A DNA stretch of 64,000 bases. Source: an uncultured Tolumonas sp. Lineage in GTDB: Bacteria > Pseudomonadota > Gammaproteobacteria > Enterobacterales > Aeromonadaceae. A program made the position numbers and the translations under genes. Shown here piece after piece: positions 27,815 to 37,465 of the stretch; the first letter of the stretch is position 1; each line of letters starts with the position of its first letter. The DNA lies in NCBI RefSeq assembly GCF_963676665.1, contig NZ_OY781378.1, forward strand, positions 1,208,001 through 1,272,000, given 5' to 3'. The notes under the pieces are model-generated. The model worked only from the letters and a program-made list of their open reading frames with translations, made no database searches and had not been told where the DNA came from.

Positions 27815-29905
27815 ATGCAGACGAAAAATGGGCATTGCCGGCAACTTGGCGCAACCATTGAATCGGGGGGCGTCAATTTTTCTTTATGGGCTCGTTTAGC
27901 CAGTGCGGTTGAGTTGCTGCTTTTCTCCTCGCCAGATGATGTTACGCCTACCATTATTAAATTAAATCCGAAAGTAAACCGCACGGCCTATTACTGGCAT
28001 ATCTGGGTCGAGGGCATTGGTGATGGTCAGTTGTATGGCTTTCGTATTAATGGGCCATGGCGTCCGTATGAAGGCACGCGTTTTGACCCGCAAAAAATTC
28101 TGCTTGATCCCTATGGCGTCTTAGTTAATGTCCCCCAGAATTATGACCGTATGGCGGCTGCAAGGGTCGGTTCAAATATTCATTGCTGCGCAAAAAGCGT
28201 GGTGGTCGATATTCATAATTATGACTGGGAAGGCGATATCATGCCTTGCCATCCTTTATCCCGCTCCGTGGTTTATGAATTACATGTCGGTGGTTTTACT
28301 AAACATCCATCTTCCGCGTTACCAGAAAATCTCAGAGGCACTTATGCCGGGCTGATCGAAAAAATACCTTATCTCAAATCATTAGGTATTACCGCCATCG
28401 AATTATTGCCCGTTTTTCAATTTGATCCGCAGGATGCCCCCCCGGGTAAAAGTAATTACTGGGGATATTCGCCGATGTCATTTTTTGCCCCGCATCATCA
28501 GTATTCCAGCGACCAAAGCCGAACCGGGCCGATTAATGAGTTCCGAAAAATGGTCAAAGCGCTGCACCGTGAGGGTTTAGAGGTCATTTTGGACGTGGTT
28601 TATAACCATACAGCGGAAGGCGCCGAAAATGGCCCGTTATTTTGTTTCCGCGGTACCGACCATGAGGCGTATTACATTCTTGATCCTATTACCCGAACTG
28701 ATACCAATTATTCCGGATGCGGCAATACCCTTAATGGCTCACATCCGGTCACGAAACGGATGATCGTAGATAGCTTGCGTTTTTGGCGGGAATTCATGCA
28801 TGTGGATGGATTCCGTTTTGATTTGGCGTCGATACTTTCACGAGATGAAGATGGCAATCCGTTGGTTAACCCTCCCACTTTGCTCGCTATTGACACGGAT
28901 CCGGTGTTGTCTAATTGCAAAATGATCGCGGAAGCGTGGGATGCCGGCGGGTTATATCAGGTTGGTTCTCTGGCTGGGTCTCGCTGGCGCGAATGGAATG
29001 GGCAATTTCGTGATGATGTCAGAAGTTTCATCAAAGGTGAGGATGGCACCACCAGGCGATTTGCTGATCGCATGATGGGAAGCCCGGATATCTATCAATA
29101 TCATCATTCTGATCCAGAAAAGAGCATTAATTTTGTCACCTGCCACGATGGTTTTACGTTATGGGATCTGGTCAGTTACGACGGAAAACATAATGAAGCT
29201 AATGGTGAGCATAACCGTGATGGTTCAGACAACAATCATAGCTGGAACCATGGGGTCGAGGGGGAAACGGATGATCCGGCTATTAATTCATTACGTGTTC
29301 GGCAAGCAAAGAACTTAATGACTGCCAATTTACTGTCTATTGGTACGCCAATGCTGTTAATGGGGGATGAGTTATTGAGAACACAGCATGGTAATAATAA
29401 TGCTTACTGCCAAGATAATGCGATCAGCTGGATGCAATGGGAAACCGGTCCGCGTGGACATGATATGTCCCGATTTGTGCGAGAATTACTGAAATACCGT
29501 CGTTATTTATTCAGCCGGGAACGGGAAGATGGCAGCATGTTGTCGCTGGCTGAAATGTTACGGCGGGCGGATATTTGCTGGCATGGGGTGCACTCTTATT
29601 CACCGGATTGGGGCGAAAAATCCCACGCACTGGCATTTTCTGCCATTTCACTCGATGTCGATATGGCGATTTACATCATCTTTAATGCTTTTTGGGACGA
29701 ATTATCGTTCATTTTGCCATTACCGCCGCATGATATTGAAGGCTGCTGGCATCGAGTATTAGACACGTCGTTGCCTTCACCGTATGACATCATTCCGATG
29801 GGGGAACAGCTTCCACAAATTGAAACCAGTTATTTGGCTAAACCACGTTCCGCCAGTTTATTTGCTTGCGGAAATTTTGCCGGGATCGAGCATCGTTTTC
29901 GTTAA
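27815..29905 (+). CDS. glgX: GlgX-type glycogen debranching enzyme (isoamylase family GH13)
   Basis: About 696 aa from the ATG at 27815 (an ATG at 27800 is in frame; the G-rich stretch before 27815 favours the later start). It cleaves alpha-1,6 branches of limit dextrins. Seen: an N-terminal CBM48-like region (VNFSLWARLASAVEL), then the GH13 barrel with DVVYNHT, the nucleophile Asp in GFRFDLAS, the acid Glu in IAEAWDAGG, and FVTCHDGFTLWDL. No glgB/C/A/P gene lies beside it, so it stands apart from a glycogen operon here. TreX-like isoamylase is the alternative name. Confidence 0.88.
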   Translation: MQTKNGHCRQLGATIESGGVNFSLWARLASAVELLLFSSPDDVTPTIIKLNPKVNRTAYYWHIWVEGIGDGQLYGFRINGPWRPYEGTRFDPQKILLDPYGVLVNVPQNYDRMAAARVGSNIHCCAKSVVVDIHNYDWEGDIMPCHPLSRSVVYELHVGGFTKHPSSALPENLRGTYAGLIEKIPYLKSLGITAIELLPVFQFDPQDAPPGKSNYWGYSPMSFFAPHHQYSSDQSRTGPINEFRKMVKALHREGLEVILDVVYNHTAEGAENGPLFCFRGTDHEAYYILDPITRTDTNYSGCGNTLNGSHPVTKRMIVDSLRFWREFMHVDGFRFDLASILSRDEDGNPLVNPPTLLAIDTDPVLSNCKMIAEAWDAGGLYQVGSLAGSRWREWNGQFRDDVRSFIKGEDGTTRRFADRMMGSPDIYQYHHSDPEKSINFVTCHDGFTLWDLVSYDGKHNEANGEHNRDGSDNNHSWNHGVEGETDDPAINSLRVRQAKNLMTANLLSIGTPMLLMGDELLRTQHGNNNAYCQDNAISWMQWETGPRGHDMSRFVRELLKYRRYLFSREREDGSMLSLAEMLRRADICWHGVHSYSPDWGEKSHALAFSAISLDVDMAIYIIFNAFWDELSFILPLPPHDIEGCWHRVLDTSLPSPYDIIPMGEQLPQIETSYLAKPRSASLFACGNFAGIEHRFR

Positions 29906-29964
29906 TACTGCTGGAGTGTCGGGTATAGATCAGTAGAATGGCGGCCTGTAATATTGAGGTCGCC

Positions 29965-30948
29965 ATGCCATTAGATTCCTTATCAATCACTGCGCCACAA
30001 GGCCGCATTATTCTTGCACCAATGGAAGGTGTACTTGATTCTTTACTGCGTGAAATTTTAACGGCAGTGAATCACTACGACCTGTGTGTCACCGAGTTTG
30101 TGCGTGTTGTTGATCAACTACTGACTAAAAAAACACTCTATCGGCTGTGTCCGGAATTGCTGCAAGGCGGTAAAACTACCAGCGGTACGCCTGTGCGTGT
30201 GCAGTTATTGGGGCAACATCCGCAGTGGTTAGCGGAAAATGCAGTGCTGGCAACCGAATTAGGTTCTCCCGGTATCGATATCAACTTTGGTTGCCCAGCT
30301 AAACGGGTCAATAACTCCTGTGGTGGCGCCGCTTTACTGAAAGAGCCAGAAAGTATCTACCGCATCTTACGCACCGTGCGCGACGCATTACCTGCCGAGC
30401 AACTGTTATCGGCTAAAGTCAGACTTGGCTGGAGTTCGCCGGATGAGTGTCATGAAATCATTGATGCGGTGTTACAAGGCGGTGCCGGAGAGCTGGCGAT
30501 CCATGCCCGCACTAAAGAAGATGGTTATAAAGCGGATGCGATAAAGTGGGAATGGATTGATATCCTGCGGCCAAAAATCACTATTCCGTTGATCGCCAAT
30601 GGTGAGATCTGGAATGCTGAAGATGCCGCTAATTGTCGCCAGATCACCGGATGTCAGGACGTGATGGTTGGGCGAGGGGCCTTACAGCTACCTAATTTAG
30701 GCGCGGTTATCGCGAAAAATCAGCAAGCCATGGTATGGACAGACGTACTTGATTTGTTGATCCAATATGCGGATGCAGCCTTGCAGCTGCCAAGATCGGA
30801 TTATGTACCCAGCCGTTTGAAGCAATGGCTGGTGTATTTGAAACATCAATATTCGCAGGCGGCTGAATTATTCATGTCGATCCGTACCGAACATGACACG
30901 ACCAAATTTATTGAACGATTAAGAACCGCAAAAACAGAGCGGGCCTGA
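29965..30948 (+). CDS. dusC: tRNA-dihydrouridine(16) synthase DusC
   Basis: 327 aa from the ATG at 29965, chosen for its GAGGT four bases upstream; an ATG at 29938 would add nine residues. FMN enzyme reducing U16 in tRNA. Seen: ILAPMEGVLDSLLRE at the start (the DusC form of the Dus opening), catalytic Cys in INFGCPAKRVNNSCGGA, and IHARTKEDGYK. Its stop codon lies in the loop of the following hairpin. Confidence 0.93.
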   Translation: MPLDSLSITAPQGRIILAPMEGVLDSLLREILTAVNHYDLCVTEFVRVVDQLLTKKTLYRLCPELLQGGKTTSGTPVRVQLLGQHPQWLAENAVLATELGSPGIDINFGCPAKRVNNSCGGAALLKEPESIYRILRTVRDALPAEQLLSAKVRLGWSSPDECHEIIDAVLQGGAGELAIHARTKEDGYKADAIKWEWIDILRPKITIPLIANGEIWNAEDAANCRQITGCQDVMVGRGALQLPNLGAVIAKNQQAMVWTDVLDLLIQYADAALQLPRSDYVPSRLKQWLVYLKHQYSQAAELFMSIRTEHDTTKFIERLRTAKTERA

Positions 30949-30957
30949 GCCCGCTCG
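30931..30957 (-). terminator. Shared hairpin terminator between dusC and rnt
   Basis: GAGCGGGC-CTGA-GCCCGCTC (30937-30956). The loop contains the dusC TGA stop. Read leftward it is followed by TGTTTTTGC, so it mainly ends rnt transcripts. Confidence 0.75.
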
Positions 30958-30975
30958 ATATCCAGAGCTACATTG

Positions 30976-31596
30976 TTACTCGGTATCGGCCAATGGCCAG
31001 CCACCCAGCGATTTCCATTTATTAACGATATGGCAAAACAGCTCCGCTGTTCGTTCTGTATCGTATAAAGCAGAATGTGCTTCACTATTATCAAACGGAA
31101 TTGCAGCTGTCTGACATGCTTTAGCCAGCACGGTCTGACCTAATGCCAGACCCGCCAGAGTTGCCGTGTCGAAAGTAGCAAACGGATGAAATGGATTGCG
31201 TTTCAGAGATGCGCGCTCAGACGCTGCCATCAGAAAGTTATGATCAAACGCCGCATTATGTGCAACCACAATAGCGCGATTGCAGCCCGCCGCTTTCATT
31301 CCTTTACGGATAGCTTTAAATATCTCATGCAACGCATCATATTCACTGACTGCACCGCGTAACGGGTTAAATGGATCAATGCCATTAAAATCAATGGCGG
31401 CTTTTTCAATGTTAGCCCCTTCAAAAGGCTCAACATGGAAATGAACGGTCTGGTCGAGAGTCAACCAGCCATCTTGATCCATCTGTAATGTTGTCGCGGC
31501 AATTTCCAACAATGCATCCGTTTTCGGGTTAAACCCGGCAGTTTCTACATCGATCACAACCGGGTAATAACCACGAAAGCGTTCTTTCAAGCACAT
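30976..31596 (-). CDS. rnt: Ribonuclease T
   Basis: 206 aa. DEDDh 3'-exonuclease that trims tRNA and other stable RNA ends. Catalytic residues visible: DVETAGF (Asp and Glu), [10 protein letters not shown] (Asp) and the [13 protein letters not shown] segment (His and Asp). It lies beside motY across uraA, as rnt and motY do in Vibrio-type genomes. Confidence 0.95.
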   Translation of the reverse strand: MCLKERFRGYYPVVIDVETAGFNPKTDALLEIAATTLQMDQDGWLTLDQTVHFHVEPFEGANIEKAAIDFNGIDPFNPLRGAVSEYDALHEIFKAIRKGMKAAGCNRAIVVAHNAAFDHNFLMAASERASLKRNPFHPFATFDTATLAGLALGQTVLAKACQTAAIPFDNSEAHSALYDTERTAELFCHIVNKWKSLGGWPLADTE

Positions 31597-31629
31597 AAAC
31601 AGATACCAACTCAGAATTAATTATAATTT

Positions 31630-32895
31630 TTACGGTTCGATGATGTCTTGGGTGCTCATCAGACCCAATTTTTCAAACAAACCAAACAGCAGGCTCACTA
31701 CGATGGCCAGCAATGTGGCTAATGCCATCCCTTTCAGAGAGACAGTACCTACTTCAACGTGCGCGCCAGATAAACCAACGGTCAACACGATAGAGGTCAG
31801 GATCAGGTTTTTCGGTTTGCTGTAGTCGACTTTAGATTCCACCAGCATACGGACACCGGATGCAGCAATTACCCCGAACAACAGTAAAGACACACCGCCC
31901 ATGACTGGTACAGGAATACTGCCGATAACTGCAGTAAATTTGCCCATGAATGCCATCGCAATCGAGATAATAGCCGCGCCGCCGATAACCCAAACACTGT
32001 AGACGCGGGTGATCGCCATGACGCCGATGTTCTCACCGTAAGTGGTGGTTGGTACAGAACCAAAGAAACCAGACAGGGTAGTTGATACACCATCACCCAT
32101 CAGAGAGCGGTGCATGCCGGGGTCTTTTCTCAGGTTTTTACCGATAATTTTTTCAGTCACAATAAAGTGGCCAATATGCTCAGCAATAACCACAAAAGCG
32201 GCTGGAATAACGGTAATGATGGCGCCCCAGTTTAATTCTGGTGCGTAAAATGTCGGCATAGAAAATACAGCTGCCGTATTAACCGCATCAAATTTAACCA
32301 TTCCCATCGACAGTGCCAGCAAATAACCCGCCACGATCGCGATCAGAATTGGAATAACGCCCAGAAAACCACGGAATAAAACAGAACCAAAAACCACCAC
32401 GCCAAAAGTAAACATAGAGACGGTAACAGTATTCGCATCTAAAGTTTTGGCTGTTAAACCAGCCATATCGGCGGCGACAGGAGCGAGTTCCAGACCAATG
32501 ATTGCAACAATCGCGCCCATGGCAGCTGGTGGGAATACCACCTCAATCCAGCGGTGACCAAATGCTTTAATGATCAAGGCGACAGTAATGAAAATCAGGC
32601 CGGAAGCGATGAATCCACCTAACGCTGCGTTATAGCTGGCGCTGCTCATCACGGCAAAAACAGGTGATAAAAACGCGAAACTGGAACCTAAATAAGCAGG
32701 AACTTTACCCTGACATAACGCCAGATAAATCAGAGTACCAATACCGTTAAATAACAGCACAGTGCCCGGATCGATTTTGAACAACATCGGAACCAGCACA
32801 GATGCACCAAACATGGCGAATAAATGCTGCAGACTTAACGGGATCGCTTGTAGTAGCGGCGGACGTTCATCAACCTGAATAATCTGTGTGCGCAC
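31630..32895 (-). CDS. uraA: Uracil permease (NCS2 family)
   Basis: 421 aa with 14 hydrophobic segments, as in UraA, the proton-coupled uracil importer. Seen: SLQHLFAMFGASVLVP at the N-terminus, the substrate-site Glu in VIAEHIGHFIV, and a second in TTYGENIGVMAITRVYS. GGAGGC precedes the start. upp is not next to it, unlike the upp-uraA pair of E. coli. Confidence 0.9.
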   Translation of the reverse strand: MRTQIIQVDERPPLLQAIPLSLQHLFAMFGASVLVPMLFKIDPGTVLLFNGIGTLIYLALCQGKVPAYLGSSFAFLSPVFAVMSSASYNAALGGFIASGLIFITVALIIKAFGHRWIEVVFPPAAMGAIVAIIGLELAPVAADMAGLTAKTLDANTVTVSMFTFGVVVFGSVLFRGFLGVIPILIAIVAGYLLALSMGMVKFDAVNTAAVFSMPTFYAPELNWGAIITVIPAAFVVIAEHIGHFIVTEKIIGKNLRKDPGMHRSLMGDGVSTTLSGFFGSVPTTTYGENIGVMAITRVYSVWVIGGAAIISIAMAFMGKFTAVIGSIPVPVMGGVSLLLFGVIAASGVRMLVESKVDYSKPKNLILTSIVLTVGLSGAHVEVGTVSLKGMALATLLAIVVSLLFGLFEKLGLMSTQDIIEP

Positions 32896-33066
32896 AGACG
32901 CCTCCTTTCATTGAGAGATGCAATAATTAAATCCAAAAAATCGGAGTATTATCGCAAAAACAGGCTTTCATTTATATGGGATTCAGCAGAAATAGCTGAG
33001 CTAATAATAGTTCTAAAGATTGGAGGAATATGGCCGATAGAGGGATAAGGCAGAGGAGGTGGTACA

Positions 33067-33966
33067 GTGAAATACTGGATTGGAATTTTGGGATCTTTGT
33101 TTATCCCAATCAGTCAGGCGGGTGTGCTGGAATATGGCGCATCACTCGATCAGTCTGTCTGGAAAATGACCGCAGCCACACCTCTGGAATGTCGGTTGGA
33201 ACACATCATTCCCGGTTGGGGAAAAGGGGCTTTTGTTAGCCATGCCGGTAAAAATACCAATATGGACTTTGAGTTAAAACCGTTGCGGCCTCAAGCTCGT
33301 ATTCAAACAGTGACTGTACGTTCAATGCCTCCATCATGGCGCCCTGGCGTGGCGGAAAGTGGTATTTCCCGAGTAAAGTTTTATAAACAATTTGACGGTT
33401 TAGTGAATGGTCAAGCGGCATGGACCATGCTGGACGAACTGGAGGGCGGATATACACCTTCATTTTTGTTCAGAGATTGGTATCACCAAAACCAGCCAAT
33501 CACTGTATCTGTTTCTGCTGTTGGATTTCGCAGCACGTATCAGAATTTTCTGGGTTGCATGCAATCATTACTGCCTTACACCTTTGAGGATATTGCATTC
33601 ACTATTCTCAATTACGAAAAAAACAGTGATGAATTAACACCATATTCGAAACGTCGCTTGGCTATGATCAGTGATTACCTGAAGGCTGATCCGCAAATTG
33701 ATCTGGCGTTAGTGGATGCCTATACCGACAGTATGGGAGCTAAATGGCCAAATCAACAGTTATCGGAAAAACGAGCCAACAGCGTGAAGAAATTTTTTAC
33801 TGGGCTTGGGGTTGATGAAAAACGTGTAAAGATAGAAGGGCATGGTGAAAAACAACATGTTGCCACAAATGAAACAGAACGTGGTCGAGAAGTTAACCGA
33901 CGCGTGGTGATCTCCATGCAACGTTGGACACCACCAGAATTTATGGAAAAAACGGCCTCACGATGA
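33067..33966 (+). CDS. motY: Sodium-type flagellar motor T-ring protein MotY
   Basis: 299 aa, GTG start with a strong GAGGAGGT seven bases upstream. A signal peptide is followed by the MotY-type N-terminal half (LEYGASLDQSVWKM...CRLEHIIPGWG) and, from about residue 180, an OmpA-like peptidoglycan-binding domain (VDAYTDSMG, LSEKRANSVKKF, GHGEK, GREVNRRV). MotY with MotX forms the T-ring that anchors PomAB stators of polar flagella. The last codons overlap a terminator arm. Confidence 0.9.
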   Translation: MKYWIGILGSLFIPISQAGVLEYGASLDQSVWKMTAATPLECRLEHIIPGWGKGAFVSHAGKNTNMDFELKPLRPQARIQTVTVRSMPPSWRPGVAESGISRVKFYKQFDGLVNGQAAWTMLDELEGGYTPSFLFRDWYHQNQPITVSVSAVGFRSTYQNFLGCMQSLLPYTFEDIAFTILNYEKNSDELTPYSKRRLAMISDYLKADPQIDLALVDAYTDSMGAKWPNQQLSEKRANSVKKFFTGLGVDEKRVKIEGHGEKQHVATNETERGREVNRRVVISMQRWTPPEFMEKTASR

Positions 33967-33977
33967 GGCCGTTTTTA
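33949..33977. terminator. Bidirectional terminator between motY and gloA
   Basis: Twelve-base stem AAAACGGCCTCA / TGAGGCCGTTTT with loop CGA and T-tracts on both outer sides. The motY stop TGA lies in the right arm. Confidence 0.88.
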
Positions 33978-33983
33978 TATGAT

Positions 33984-34391
33984 TCAGTTACCTAAACCCT
34001 TACCGGCATCTTTTTTACTGATCAGTTCAATTTTGTAACCATCCGGATCTTCAACAAAGGCAATCACCGTTGTGCCACCTTTCACTGGGCCTGGTTCGCG
34101 TGTAATTTTTGCACCTGCTGCACGTAGAGCTTCACAGGTGGCGTAAATATCTTCCGCTTCCAAAGCCAGGTGACCAAACGCGGTGCCTAACTCATAACTT
34201 TCTACACCCCAGTTATAAGTCAGCTCAATCACAGCTTGTTCACTTTCTTCACCGTAACCGACGAAAGCCAAAGAATATTTGTATTCTGTGTTATCACTTT
34301 GACGCAGCAATTTCATACCCAATACATTGGTATAAAATTCGATGGAACGTTGTAAATTACCTACGCGTAACATGGTGTGTAAAAGGCGCAT
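33984..34391 (-). CDS. gloA: Lactoylglutathione lyase (glyoxalase I)
   Basis: 135 aa, as E. coli GloA. Converts the methylglyoxal-glutathione adduct to lactoylglutathione. Metal ligands visible: His5 (LLHTMLRV), Glu in VIELTYNW, His in FGHLALE and Glu in KIELI. It follows nth by 12 bases on the same strand and may be the last gene of the rsx operon, before the terminator at 33949. Confidence 0.96.
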   Translation of the reverse strand: MRLLHTMLRVGNLQRSIEFYTNVLGMKLLRQSDNTEYKYSLAFVGYGEESEQAVIELTYNWGVESYELGTAFGHLALEAEDIYATCEALRAAGAKITREPGPVKGGTTVIAFVEDPDGYKIELISKKDAGKGLGN

Positions 34392-34403
34392 AACTTATCC
34401 CTA

Positions 34404-35039
34404 TCAATCTTCAGTTTTAGAAGTATATTCGCATAAATCTTCGATCAGACAAGAGCCGCAACGTGGCTTGCGTGCGATGCAAGTGTAACGACCATGTAAG
34501 ATCAGCCAGTGATGAACATCCAGCTTAAACTCAGCCGGGACATGTTTGAGGAGTTTTTCTTCCACCTCATTCACATCTTTACCTGGCGCAAAACCGGTAC
34601 GGTTGGCCACACGAAAAATATGTGTATCAACGGCAATCGTTGGCCAGCCAAAAGCCGTATTCAGCACGACATTCGCCGTTTTTCGACCCACACCGGGCAG
34701 CGCTTCTAATGCAGCTCTGTCTTCAGGTACTTCGCCGTTATGTTTTTCCAGCAGCATACCGCAGGTCTTAATGATGTTCTCTGCCTTGGCATTATATAGG
34801 CCGATGGTTTTTATATAGTCTTTCAAGCCATCAACACCCAAGTTCAAAATGGCTTGGGGCGTATTTGCCACCGGATACAACTTAGCCATGGCTTTATTGA
34901 CACTGACATCGGTTGCCTGAGCCGACAAAATCACGGAAATAAGCAGTTCAAAGGGCGAGGAATATTCCAGCTCCGTCGTTGGGTGCGGGTTAGCATCCCG
35001 CAAGCGTTCCAGTATCTGTCGGCGTTTATCTTTATTCAT
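34404..35039 (-). CDS. nth: Endonuclease III
   Basis: 211 aa, the usual length. DNA glycosylase/AP lyase for oxidised pyrimidines. Seen: helix-hairpin-helix LPGVGRKTANVVL with the catalytic Lys, the Asp in AVDTHIFRVANR, and a C-terminal 4Fe-4S cluster (CIARKPRCGSCLIEDLC). Directly follows rsxE, as in E. coli. Confidence 0.97.
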   Translation of the reverse strand: MNKDKRRQILERLRDANPHPTTELEYSSPFELLISVILSAQATDVSVNKAMAKLYPVANTPQAILNLGVDGLKDYIKTIGLYNAKAENIIKTCGMLLEKHNGEVPEDRAALEALPGVGRKTANVVLNTAFGWPTIAVDTHIFRVANRTGFAPGKDVNEVEEKLLKHVPAEFKLDVHHWLILHGRYTCIARKPRCGSCLIEDLCEYTSKTED

Positions 35040-35043
35040 ATCA

Positions 35044-35787
35044 TCAGAATGTAGTTACACGAACACGTTCGATCTGAACTTTGGCCACGACTTTTTTACG
35101 GGCAAAACGGGCATTAATTACATTTTTCAATGCAATGATCAAACCTAAAACTAAAAATGCACCTGGCGGTAAAATAGCCAACAGGAACGGGCTATCGCTA
35201 TTATAAATATTAATTTTTAAGACAGATGCCCACGAGCCGAACAGAATGTCTGCCCCGGCAAATAACGTACCTTGGCCAAGGATCTCTCTGATGCTACCCA
35301 GCACAAAGAGAACAAGCGCAAACCCCATTCCCATCATAAAACCATCAAATGCCGATTTTAGCGGGCTATTTTTGCTCGCAAACGCTTCGGCCCGTCCAGC
35401 AACAATACAATTTGTCACAATTAATGCGATAAAAATACCCAACGACTCATACAACGCATGCGCGTAGGCATTCATGACCAATTGCAAGCATGTGACAATG
35501 GCGGCGATTAGTAGGACATAAACCGGGATGCGAATTTCATTTGGGATCCAGCGGCGAAAAATAGAAATACCCAAATTAGACAGCATCAGCACCAACATCG
35601 TTGATATTCCCATACCTAACGCATTGGCTGCCGATGTGGTAACTGCCAATGTAGGGCATAACCCCAGTACTTGGATCAGGATCGGGTTGTTTTTCCAGAG
35701 ACCCTGTTTTGCAATGGAAAAGAAGCTGTCTCCATTCTCAACATTTTTTGGCGACAGATCGTGACAACCTTTCGGTGACTGTTCCAT
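35044..35787 (-). CDS. rsxE: Electron transport complex subunit RsxE
   Basis: 247 aa membrane subunit of the Rsx/Rnf complex, with six hydrophobic segments and [26 protein letters not shown] near the start. Similar to RsxA, its paralogue. RsxABCDGE keeps SoxR reduced in E. coli; Rnf homologues couple electron flow to ion transport. Overlaps rsxG by one base. N-terminal ~25 residues ([16 protein letters not shown]) form an extra polar stretch before the conserved start. Confidence 0.95.
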   Translation of the reverse strand: MEQSPKGCHDLSPKNVENGDSFFSIAKQGLWKNNPILIQVLGLCPTLAVTTSAANALGMGISTMLVLMLSNLGISIFRRWIPNEIRIPVYVLLIAAIVTCLQLVMNAYAHALYESLGIFIALIVTNCIVAGRAEAFASKNSPLKSAFDGFMMGMGFALVLFVLGSIREILGQGTLFAGADILFGSWASVLKINIYNSDSPFLLAILPPGAFLVLGLIIALKNVINARFARKKVVAKVQIERVRVTTF

Positions 35788-36410
35788 TATTCCACCTTAC
35801 AGGCTGGTGCCTGTTCAATCAATTCAGGATGTTGTACCAGTAACAGAACGTTTTTTAATTGTTTAACAACGGCTCTTGGCGTAATGGTTGCGCCAGTAAA
35901 ACTGTCAAATTGGCCGCCATCTTTTTTAACTGCCCAGCTGCTGTCAGTTTCATTTTGCAGATGTTTATGTGTAAAACTGTCCAGCCAATTGCCTTTGTTG
36001 CGATCGACTTTATCGCCTAAACCGGGTGTTTCATGATGTTCTAAGACTTCCACGCGTTGCACTTCACCACTGACACTGACGCCAGTCAGCAAACGAATCG
36101 AACCGCTGTAACCATCTGGGGCGACAGATTCGACGATATAGCCACTTACGGTGTTGCCTTTACGAGCAACATAAACGGGATATGACTTTGTATTACCTAA
36201 ATACGCGTTAGTCAGCATGTGGCAATCTGTTGCTAATGCATTGTCATAACTATCAGCAGGTAACATTTTCCCCAATATCTGCTGTTGCATCGATTGCTGT
36301 TGAGCCACGATAGCATCATGCGTGCTGTAATCGGTAGCCACGATCAATCCGGTACATGCTAAAGCAAACATACTGAGGCGAAGACCATTTTTCTGCATAG
36401 ATTTCAGCAT
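35787..36410 (-). CDS. rsxG: Electron transport complex subunit RsxG
   Basis: 207 aa. One N-terminal membrane helix ([18 protein letters not shown]) and a periplasmic domain with the FMN attachment motif SFTGATIT near residue 175, where FMN is linked to Thr by a phosphoester bond. Between rsxD and rsxE in the standard order. Confidence 0.95.
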   Translation of the reverse strand: MLKSMQKNGLRLSMFALACTGLIVATDYSTHDAIVAQQQSMQQQILGKMLPADSYDNALATDCHMLTNAYLGNTKSYPVYVARKGNTVSGYIVESVAPDGYSGSIRLLTGVSVSGEVQRVEVLEHHETPGLGDKVDRNKGNWLDSFTHKHLQNETDSSWAVKKDGGQFDSFTGATITPRAVVKQLKNVLLLVQHPELIEQAPACKVE

Positions 36411-36413
36411 GGG

Positions 36414-37460
36414 TTAGTGTCCATATACGCGGGATTGGCTGTATTTATCGATTAGTGGCACCAGTATGTTGCATAACAACACGGAAAACGCCACACCATC
36501 AGGATAACCACCAAAATGCCGGATCAGGAAAACGAGCCCGCCGACAAGTGCGCCGAAGATCAAGCGCCCACGAGACGTGGTGCTGCTCGTTACTGGGTCG
36601 GTCACAATAAAGAATGCACCCAACATGGTGGCACCACTAAGTAACTCGATTTCAGGCACCACAAAGTGCGCCGGAGACAAATAATGAGCGATAGCACTAC
36701 AGGCGGCCAGAGTGCCCAGCATTGCGAATGGGGTTTGCCATGGGATCAAGCGGAAAGCAAACAGCATTACGCCACCGGCCAGAAAACTTAAGTTGATCCA
36801 GTGCCAGCCATCATGGCTGATAGCAGAAAAGTGTGGCAGTGCGATCGCTGACTCAACAGAATGACCACGCTGGGTTTCTGTTTTCATGTGATCCAACGGC
36901 GTAGCCATGGTTGTGCCATCAACCAGCGTTTTTAATTGATAGCTGTTCAAACCTTCGTTGGTTTTGCCTTTAAAAATAACCGCCGCAGTATCAGCCACCG
37001 TTAATTGTTGTGCGGATACGGCTTGTGGCGCTAACCAAGTCGTCATCGGCACGGGGAAGGAAACCAATAACATCACGTAACCCACCATTGCTGGGTTAAA
37101 TGGATTTTGGCCCAAACCACCATACAGTTGCTTGGCAATGACGATCGCAAATGCCGTTGCCAGCACGGTCATCCACCAAGGAAGCAATGGTGGGATCGCA
37201 ACCGCAATTAATGCCGCTGTCAGCAGGGCGCTGCTATCGCGCAAGGAAGGTAAAAGGGCATAACCGCGTAGGCGTAAAACAGCGGCTTCAGCAGTGAGCG
37301 CGGTAACACAGGTTATTGCAAGTTGAAGTAAGACTCCCCAGCCAAACAAATACCATTGGGCACCAATCGCCGGCACTAACGCCAGCAATGTCAGCCGCAT
37401 CACGCTACTGGTACTTTTCTGGCTATGGCCATGGGGTGAGATAGCAATGGCAAACGACAT
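36414..37460 (-). CDS. rsxD: Electron transport complex subunit RsxD
   Basis: 348 aa multi-spanning subunit with about nine or ten membrane segments. GLGQNPFNPAMVGY and LLSGATMLGAFFIVTDPVTS are the hallmark stretches; SGAT is the covalent FMN site. Five bases after rsxC in the operon. Confidence 0.95.
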   Translation of the reverse strand: MSFAIAISPHGHSQKSTSSVMRLTLLALVPAIGAQWYLFGWGVLLQLAITCVTALTAEAAVLRLRGYALLPSLRDSSALLTAALIAVAIPPLLPWWMTVLATAFAIVIAKQLYGGLGQNPFNPAMVGYVMLLVSFPVPMTTWLAPQAVSAQQLTVADTAAVIFKGKTNEGLNSYQLKTLVDGTTMATPLDHMKTETQRGHSVESAIALPHFSAISHDGWHWINLSFLAGGVMLFAFRLIPWQTPFAMLGTLAACSAIAHYLSPAHFVVPEIELLSGATMLGAFFIVTDPVTSSTTSRGRLIFGALVGGLVFLIRHFGGYPDGVAFSVLLCNILVPLIDKYSQSRVYGH

Positions 37461-37465
37461 GATGA